Shown here: one piece after another, positions 45,120-49,712 of the stretch
Layout of the letters: every line of letters begins with the position of its first letter
Numbering within the stretch: the stretch's first letter is position 1
Assembly: GCA_029978085.1 (NCBI GenBank)
Contig: JAPOJV010000006.1
Location: forward strand, 1 to 49,712
Length of the DNA: 49,712 nt
Source of the DNA: a bacterium
GTDB taxonomy: Bacteria > Planctomycetota > Planctomycetia > Pirellulales > UBA1268
Reading direction: 5' to 3'
Notes under the pieces: generated by a model
Seen by the model: only the letters and a program-made list of their open reading frames with translations
Told to the model about the DNA's origin: nothing
Database searches by the model: none
Made by a program: the position numbers and the translations under genes

Positions 45120-45153
45120 GCGTTTTCCTACCTCGATACGGAGCCACCCCGCG

Positions 45154-45834
45154 ATGAATCACCGCACGTTCACCGACCGCGACGAGGCAGGCTGGATGCT
45201 CGTGGAGAGGCTGCGGGGCCAGTCGCTCGACAAGCCGGTCGTGCTCGCCATCCCGCGCGGCGGCGTCGAGGTCGGCGCGGCGATCGCCCGCGGCCTCGGG
45301 TGCGAGCTCGACGTCGTACTCTCACGGAAACTTCGTGCTCCGCACCAGCCCGAGCTCGCCCTCGGCGCCGTCTCGGAGGATGGCGACGTCTACCTCAACC
45401 ACTTCGCCTCGGCGATGACCGACGTGGGCGACGCCTACATCGAGGCGGAGCGCACACGGCAATTGGCGGAGATCGGCCGTCGCCGGACGATGTTTCGGGC
45501 GGTCCGGCCGCAGGCCGACGTCAGAGACCGCACGGTCATCCTCACCGACGACGGGATCGCCACCGGTGCGACGATGATCGCCGCGCTGCACACGGTGCGG
45601 GCGGCCGGTGCGAAGGAAATCATCGTGGCGGTGCCCGTCGGCGCCCCCGACCGGATCGACGCGATCCGGCCGCTCTGTGACCGCGTGATTTGCCTGCAGG
45701 AGCCGGAGGCGTTCTGGGCGATCGGCCAGTTCTATCGAAACTTCGAGCAGGTGGAGGACGAGCGAGTCGTGGAGCTGCTCCGCGACTACGGCCTGCCAGC
45801 CACGAAGTGGGAACGCGCCACGGCTACCCTTTGA
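45154..45834 (+). CDS. Phosphoribosyltransferase family protein
   Basis: 226 aa. The PRPP-binding motif VILTDDGIATGATM carries the two adjacent acids and the GATM loop. The pyrophosphate loop is VVLAIPRGGVEVG, and CELDVVLSRKLRAPHQPELAL resembles predicted phosphoribosyltransferases found next to hydrolases. The nucleobase, if any, is unknown, and the family may act in regulation. Its last 11 bases overlap the 3' end of rtcB on the other strand. Confidence 0.9.
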   Translation: MNHRTFTDRDEAGWMLVERLRGQSLDKPVVLAIPRGGVEVGAAIARGLGCELDVVLSRKLRAPHQPELALGAVSEDGDVYLNHFASAMTDVGDAYIEAERTRQLAEIGRRRTMFRAVRPQADVRDRTVILTDDGIATGATMIAALHTVRAAGAKEIIVAVPVGAPDRIDAIRPLCDRVICLQEPEAFWAIGQFYRNFEQVEDERVVELLRDYGLPATKWERATATL

Positions 45835-47317
45835 TCACGCCCAGCGGCCGCAGCCGAGCCACCTTGAGCGAGAGCCCCGCGCGGTGCACCACGTCCACGA
45901 CGATGTCGACGTCCTTGTAGGCCGCCGGCTGCTCCTCGGCGAGTCCCTCACGGCTGCGACAGCGGGCCACCACGCCGCCGCGTTCGAGCTCATGCTGAAT
46001 GTTCCGGCCGCGGGCCGCCTTGGTGGCGGCGGTGCGGCTCAGGCAGCGGCCCGCCCCGTGGCAGGTCGTGCCGAACGACCGCTCGAGCGACCGTGGCCCG
46101 CCCACGAGCACCCAACTCGCCCGTCCCATGTCACCCGGGATGATCACCGGCTGCCCCCACTCGCGATACCGCGCGGGGATGTCGGCATGCCCGGCCGGGA
46201 ACGCCCGCGTGGCCCCCTTGCGGTGCACGCACACGTCCTTCGCCGTGCCATCGACGACATGCCGCTCGATCTTCGCCATGTTGTGGGCCACGTCGTACAG
46301 CAGCGTCATCCCCAGCGACTCCCACGACCGGCCGAACATCCGGGCGAAGACCTCACGCACCTGCCACATGAGCAGCTGGCGGTTGCAGAAGGCGTAGTTG
46401 GCGGCGGCCCGCATGGCGCCGAGGTAGTGCCGCCCCTCCGGGCTCTCGACCGGCGCGCAGACCAGCTGGCGATCGGGCAACTCCAGGCCATACTTCGCGG
46501 GCGCGTCTCGCAGGGCCCGCAGCGCGTCGTCGCACACCTGATAGCCCAGGCCCCGCGATCCCGAGTGGATCAGCACGCAGATCTGGCCTGCATGCAGGCC
46601 GAATGCGGCCGCTGCCCGCTCATCCTCCACGCGATCGACCACCTGCACCTCGATGAAATGGTTGCCGGCGCCCACGGTGCCGCACTGGTCGGCGCCGCGG
46701 GCGAGCGCCCGGTCGCTCACCAGCCCCGGCTCCGCCCCGGCGATCGTGCCCTCGGCCTCGGCGCAGGCGATGTCGTCGGGGGTGGCCAGACCGCGGCTGG
46801 CGAGGAAGGGAACGCCCTCCGCCATGAGCGTGCGCAGTTCGGCCGGCGAGAACAGATACCGTCCCCCCTGCCCCACGCCCACGGGCACGTCACGGATCAG
46901 CTGGTTGACGAGCTGCACGAGTGTCGGCTGCACGTCGGCGAGTGTGAGGTTCGTCCGCACGAGCCGCACGCCGCAGTTGATGTCGTAGCCCACGCCGCCG
47001 GGTGACACCACGCCGCCGGCCGCCGGATCGGTCGCACACACGCCTCCGATGCAGAAGCCGTAGCCCCAGTGGATGTCGGGCATCGCCAGGCTGGCCTGCT
47101 GAATGCCCGGCAGGAAGGCGACGTTGGCAACCTGCTCAGGGGCCCGGTCGCTGCGAAGCTGCGGAATCAGCCGGTCGTCGGCGAAGATCAGGCCGTCCAC
47201 CCGCATCCCCGGCTTGTACGACCGGGGAATCCGCCAGGTGCAGTCATCGACCCGCTCGAGCGGGCCTTCGAACGACCGGGCGGCGACAGGTTCGATGCGT
47301 TGCGTCTGATCGGCCAT
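45824..47317 (-). CDS. rtcB: RNA 3'-terminal-phosphate ligase RtcB
   Basis: 497 aa. GTP- and Mn-dependent ligase joining 2',3'-cyclic or 3'-phosphate to 5'-OH RNA ends in tRNA splicing or RNA repair. Metal and catalytic elements: AMPDIHWGYGF, GGVGYDINCGVR, VGAGNHFIEVQ, IHSGSRGLG, and HRKGATRAFPAG, together with CHGAGR near the C terminus. The last ~90 residues (IVVDVVHRAGLSLKVARLRPLG) are complete. The archease gene lies 41 bp upstream, matching its known cofactor role. The gene overlaps the phosphoribosyltransferase 3' end by 11 bp. Confidence 0.97.
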   Translation of the reverse strand: MADQTQRIEPVAARSFEGPLERVDDCTWRIPRSYKPGMRVDGLIFADDRLIPQLRSDRAPEQVANVAFLPGIQQASLAMPDIHWGYGFCIGGVCATDPAAGGVVSPGGVGYDINCGVRLVRTNLTLADVQPTLVQLVNQLIRDVPVGVGQGGRYLFSPAELRTLMAEGVPFLASRGLATPDDIACAEAEGTIAGAEPGLVSDRALARGADQCGTVGAGNHFIEVQVVDRVEDERAAAAFGLHAGQICVLIHSGSRGLGYQVCDDALRALRDAPAKYGLELPDRQLVCAPVESPEGRHYLGAMRAAANYAFCNRQLLMWQVREVFARMFGRSWESLGMTLLYDVAHNMAKIERHVVDGTAKDVCVHRKGATRAFPAGHADIPARYREWGQPVIIPGDMGRASWVLVGGPRSLERSFGTTCHGAGRCLSRTAATKAARGRNIQHELERGGVVARCRSREGLAEEQPAAYKDVDIVVDVVHRAGLSLKVARLRPLGVIKG

Positions 47318-47358
47318 CGGAGCTCTCTTGGCGAACGGGCTGCAATCCTATGCATGGC

Positions 47359-47769
47359 CTAGATATCGACGATGAAAAAAGCCTCCCAGCCATCGGCCGT
47401 CTGACGGACCTCCAGCTCGTGCTGCGTGATCGCCTTCACCTCGTGAGCCAGCACGTGCCGGGCCGGGTCGTAGGGCTCACCTCGCGCGACCGCCCGCAGA
47501 CCCTGCGGCTCGACGGTCACCGTCGCGTCGCGAAACAGCAGCCGCCGCACTTCGAAGGCGGCGTGCAGCTCGCTGAGCCAGTCGAACAGGAGCCAGGTCG
47601 GATCGGTGCCGGCGACGGCGAACGACTCGGTGACGGCCGGCTGGATCAGTGCCGGGTCATCACAGAGGACGGCCGTCAGGCCGCGGGCCGCATCCGCGCA
47701 CAGATCGGCAAGCGTGCCGGCTCGCACGCGAATGCCGAGGTCGGCGGTGTGGTCGCAGATCTCGTACAT
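47359..47769 (-). CDS. Archease
   Basis: 136 aa, the normal length. The N terminus EICDHTADLGIRVR and C-terminal VKAITQHELEV ... AFFIVDI are the archease motifs, with the conserved acidic residues that bind Ca2+ or Mn2+. Archease speeds RtcB guanylylation and allows more than one turnover; rtcB is directly downstream on the same strand. It is followed upstream, after 39 bp, by the basic protein gene on the same strand. Confidence 0.93.
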   Translation of the reverse strand: MYEICDHTADLGIRVRAGTLADLCADAARGLTAVLCDDPALIQPAVTESFAVAGTDPTWLLFDWLSELHAAFEVRRLLFRDATVTVEPQGLRAVARGEPYDPARHVLAHEVKAITQHELEVRQTADGWEAFFIVDI

Positions 47770-47808
47770 GCGCCGTTCTCGAGCCCGACGGCATCCGCTG
47801 CCCGCAAC

Positions 47809-48324
47809 CTATCGGCCGCGGCGAGCCCCCTTCGCGGCCTTCTTCGCGGCCTTCTTCTCTGGGGACACTTTCGTGCGGACGGCCGTCTTCGCCACCTTCT
47901 TTGGGGCCGTCTTTTTCGGAGTCACCTTCTTCACCGCGGATCGCTTCACGGCCTTGGCTGCTGGCTTCGCCTTGCGCCGCGGCGTCGATGCAGCCGCCTC
48001 GACCTCATCAAGAAACGCATTGGCCGTCTCGGTCAGGTCGGCGGCGGAGAGCGGCTCCACCTCGTCGAGGATGAAGAGCGCGAGTTCGCCCCGCTGCTGC
48101 GCGGTCATCAGCGTCTGATACTCGCCCAGCGAGAGGTCGTCGTGGTCGTCATCCTCGCTCGTGAGAAACTCGAATCCGACCCGCTTCTTCGCATCCCAGC
48201 CGTCGATGTGGAAGCTCACACCGTACTCGCGAAACATGAGATTCCGCATGATGGCGTAGCCGCGCTTCTTGAACAGGCGGGCCAGCAGGTCACAGGCCGT
48301 GGTTTCGCTCAGAATGTCAGACAT
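47809..48324 (-). CDS. Hypothetical protein with histone-H1-like basic tail
   Basis: 171 aa from the ATG at 48324 (MSDILSETTACDLLARLF). The in-frame extension to 48540 gives Arg/Pro-rich sequence and is unlikely. Residues ~1-110 form an acidic domain (RNLMFREYGVSFHIDGWDAK, GFEFLTSEDDDHDDLSLGEY). Residues ~112-171 are almost only Lys, Ala, Pro, Arg and Thr (AAKAVKRSAVKKVTPKKTAP), like histone H1 tails or bacterial DNA-condensing proteins. It may bind nucleic acid; next to rtcB-archease, RNA is as likely as DNA. Function unproven. Confidence 0.78.
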   Translation of the reverse strand: MSDILSETTACDLLARLFKKRGYAIMRNLMFREYGVSFHIDGWDAKKRVGFEFLTSEDDDHDDLSLGEYQTLMTAQQRGELALFILDEVEPLSAADLTETANAFLDEVEAAASTPRRKAKPAAKAVKRSAVKKVTPKKTAPKKVAKTAVRTKVSPEKKAAKKAAKGARRGR

Positions 48325-48459
48325 GGGTCCTCGCTTCGGTATGCCGGGAATGAAACTGTACGTATCGGGGCGACGCCGCGGTCGGCCGGGTGACAATCCT
48401 ATCCGGTTCCGAGCGGTGGACGGGAGGCCCGTCACCCCTGCACAAGCAGATGGCAGGCA

Positions 48460-48744
48460 GTGTCCATCGGCCTGCACAGGTCCTACGAGGGTGCCGTGAA
48501 GCCCGTGGCGCGAGCCGAGGGTGTGCGGTCTACCTCGCATGAGACCACACGAATTCCCTCAGCTCGCGCTTCGGGCTTCCAGGCACAACGGGTGACGCCA
48601 TCGCGGCCGGTCCCACAAATTCATTCCGGACCACTTTGGGTGGCCCCCGATCTCGGAGACCTGGTTCGACTCCTCGCGGATCTCCCGGATGGTCAACGCC
48701 AGGCCCTCGTGAGCCTCATGCGGCGCGCCGCCGGCGGCGGGTGA
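48460..48744 (+). pseudogene. Possible remnant or short ORF with a conserved-looking C-terminal helix
   Basis: 94 codons inside the 468-bp stretch 48325-48792. The N-terminal two thirds look random and include repeat D. The last ~35 residues (DLVRLLADLPDGQRQALVSL) resemble the C-terminal helical tail of small phage-origin or uncharacterised proteins of this phylum. It may be the surviving end of a degraded gene. The rest of the stretch, apart from repeat D, shows no feature. Confidence 0.25.
48498..48521 (+). repeat. Short hairpin repeat D, copy 2 (GCGA tetraloop)
   Basis: GAAGCCCGTGGCGCGAGCCG then AGGG: stems CCCGTGGC (48502-48509) and GCCGAGGG (48514-48521), loop GCGA. One base differs from copy 1 at 29549, and it converts a G-C pair to G-U. 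Confidence 0.6.
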
Positions 48745-48792
48745 AGTGCGCACTTTTTGCCGCCGGATTCGGGGTGAGATAGACTTTCTGGC

Positions 48793-48999
48793 ATGAAGTT
48801 TCTCATCACGCTGACGCAGGACGAAGACCGCATGTGGGTCGCGGAATGCCCGAGCATTCCCGGCTGTGTGTCCCAGGGCCAGTCCCGCAATGAAGCGATC
48901 GAGAACGTGCGCGAAGCGATTGCGGCCTGTCTCGACGTACGAGCGGATCGGGGAATGCCACTGACCGTGGAGACGCAGCAGGTTGAGGTCACGATCTGA
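48793..48999 (+). CDS. hicB: HicB-family antitoxin
   Basis: 68 aa, a short HicB. It has the partial RNase-H-like fold MKFLITLTQDEDRMWVAECP followed by IPGCVSQGQSRNEAIENVREAI, the family signature. It lacks the extra C-terminal DNA-binding domain of long HicB proteins, so autoregulation may depend on the toxin or another protein. Its TGA overlaps the hicA ATG by one base (TGATG), giving coupled translation. In this family the order can be B then A, as here. Confidence 0.9.
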   Translation: MKFLITLTQDEDRMWVAECPSIPGCVSQGQSRNEAIENVREAIAACLDVRADRGMPLTVETQQVEVTI

Positions 49000-49226
49000 T
49001 GGGCCGGCTCCCCGTCTTGAGCGGAGCGGACGCGGTGCGGATTTTCGGAAAGGCTGGCTGGACGGTCGATCGCCAGCGCGGCAGCCATGTCATCCTCGTG
49101 AAGGATGGCCACATCGCGACTCTCTCCGTTCCCGATCACAAGCAACTCGCCCGAGGGACGCTCCGCAGCCTTCTTCGTGCCGCAGGCATGACGACCGAAG
49201 ATTTCGAGGCACTCGCAAAAGACTAA
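48999..49226 (+). CDS. hicA: HicA-family mRNA-interferase toxin
   Basis: 75 aa. A dsRBD-like fold with the catalytic His30 in RGSHVILVKDG and the lead-in SGADAVRIFGKAGWTVDRQ. The C terminus DHKQLARGTLRSLLRAAGM is typical. HicA cleaves mRNA and is held inactive by HicB. The pair sits at the edge of an apparent accessory patch with an AbiEi-like gene. No distinct codon bias is obvious. Confidence 0.92.
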   Translation: MGRLPVLSGADAVRIFGKAGWTVDRQRGSHVILVKDGHIATLSVPDHKQLARGTLRSLLRAAGMTTEDFEALAKD

Positions 49227-49296
49227 ACTCTCGTCTTTCGTGCCATCATGGATCGGCTAAATCGCTCGCGTGGGGCGGCCGTCTACCAGACTTCGT

Positions 49297-49671
49297 TCAT
49301 TGTTGCACCAGCGCCCGGGGCACGACGACCTCATACTTCGCCACGTAGGCGCCTTTGGGGACGATGCTCCGGGCGCCTTTCCCAAGGTCGATCCGGTTCC
49401 GCGCAAGCCTTGCCACCACCGGAAGCCCGGCCCGCTCGGCCAAGAACATGAAGAGCCTCTTCACCTTGACCGAGGAGCATCCCTCCTGGAGCGACTGCAT
49501 CACCTGGGGCCGCAGCGTCCGCGGATTCTCGAGCAGGCCGTAGGTCTCCACGAGGTCCATCCGCTCGGGTGCCAAGAGTAGGCATTCGAGGATCGCCCGT
49601 TCCGGCGCGGAAGCCACGAGCGGAAAGCCGCCGAAACCAGAGAGGCGGTCGCACAGAATCCGGCACAGTCA
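49297..49671 (-). pseudogene. AbiEi-like antitoxin, C-terminal part (N terminus missing or disrupted)
   Basis: From GTG 49617 the sequence ASAPERAILECLLLAPERMD, then MQSLQEGCSSVKVKRLFMFL and IDLGKGARSIVPKGAYVAKY, is what I expect for the C-terminal half of AbiEi-type antitoxins (type IV toxin-antitoxin). In frame upstream, LSGFGGFPLV still fits the family, but a TGA occurs at 49669-49671. Homologues should reach about 150 residues further, beyond the window. So the gene is either truncated by a frameshift near 49650-49671 or starts late. No AbiEii nucleotidyltransferase lies downstream; the hicA gene is there instead. Confidence 0.6.
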
Positions 49672-49712
49672 GTGCACGCAGAGAGCCGCACCGACTCGCA
49701 CCAGCAAAGCGA

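Overview
The window is about 49.7 kb of very GC-rich bacterial chromosome with almost gapless coding. Gene content suggests a planctomycete, probably of the Pirellulales type. The clues are a DUF1598 family secreted protein, a DUF3500 Tat protein, a secreted CxxCH protein, a fused CobA-HemD, an FHA-sigma54 activator, many Ala/Arg-rich small membrane proteins, and three adjacent genes resembling methanofuran-side-chain genes (mfnD, mfnF, mfnE) of H4MPT-linked C1 metabolism. The lineage is inferred from gene families; no 16S or tRNA gene is present.

Layout. 1-3 kb: a LytTR response regulator, cut by the window edge and carrying an apparent 1-nt frameshift, then thiO and a DUF3500 protein. 3-9.7 kb: mutM, trpB-trpA, a CxxCH protein, an Rrf2 regulator with a recognisable promoter and dyad, and a CPA2 antiporter. 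10-20 kb: an ABC ATPase and trpE, mcsA-mcsB (protein arginine kinase), coaD, cobA-hemD, a TPR protein and rpsT. 20-27 kb: rluB-pyrK, small membrane proteins and a lipoprotein, manA, tpx and a VWA protein. 27-33 kb: a Suf Fe-S assembly operon, sufR, a lone nuoB, sufC, sufB, sufD and a Rieske-SufT (DUF59) fusion, without sufS. 33.5-36.2 kb: the mfnD-mfnF-mfnE-like operon. 36-42.3 kb: DUF1598, the FHA-sigma54 regulator and a pyrB-pyrC-NYN nuclease operon. 42.5-48.3 kb: a lipoprotein, an HPF-cold-shock / hydrolase / phosphoribosyltransferase operon, rtcB-archease (RNA repair) and a histone-H1-like basic protein. The right end carries a hicB-hicA toxin-antitoxin pair and the C-terminal part of an AbiEi-like antitoxin.

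The most unusual signal lies outside the genes. Seven intergenic clusters carry a 19-bp palindrome with core GTCACGSCGTGAC, whose outer three base pairs change in a compensatory way (CCG/CGG, CAT/ATG, CAA/TTG, TAT/ATA, CCC/GGG). All seven lie at gene 3' ends. At four of them the GTAG end of the repeat supplies the stop codon of a gene. Longer interspersed elements fill the other sizeable 3' gaps: a ~165-bp family A, a ~90-120-bp family B and a ~65-bp family C. These also contain hairpins with paired changes, and one B copy is embedded in an A copy. No transposase, CRISPR array, rRNA or tRNA was found.
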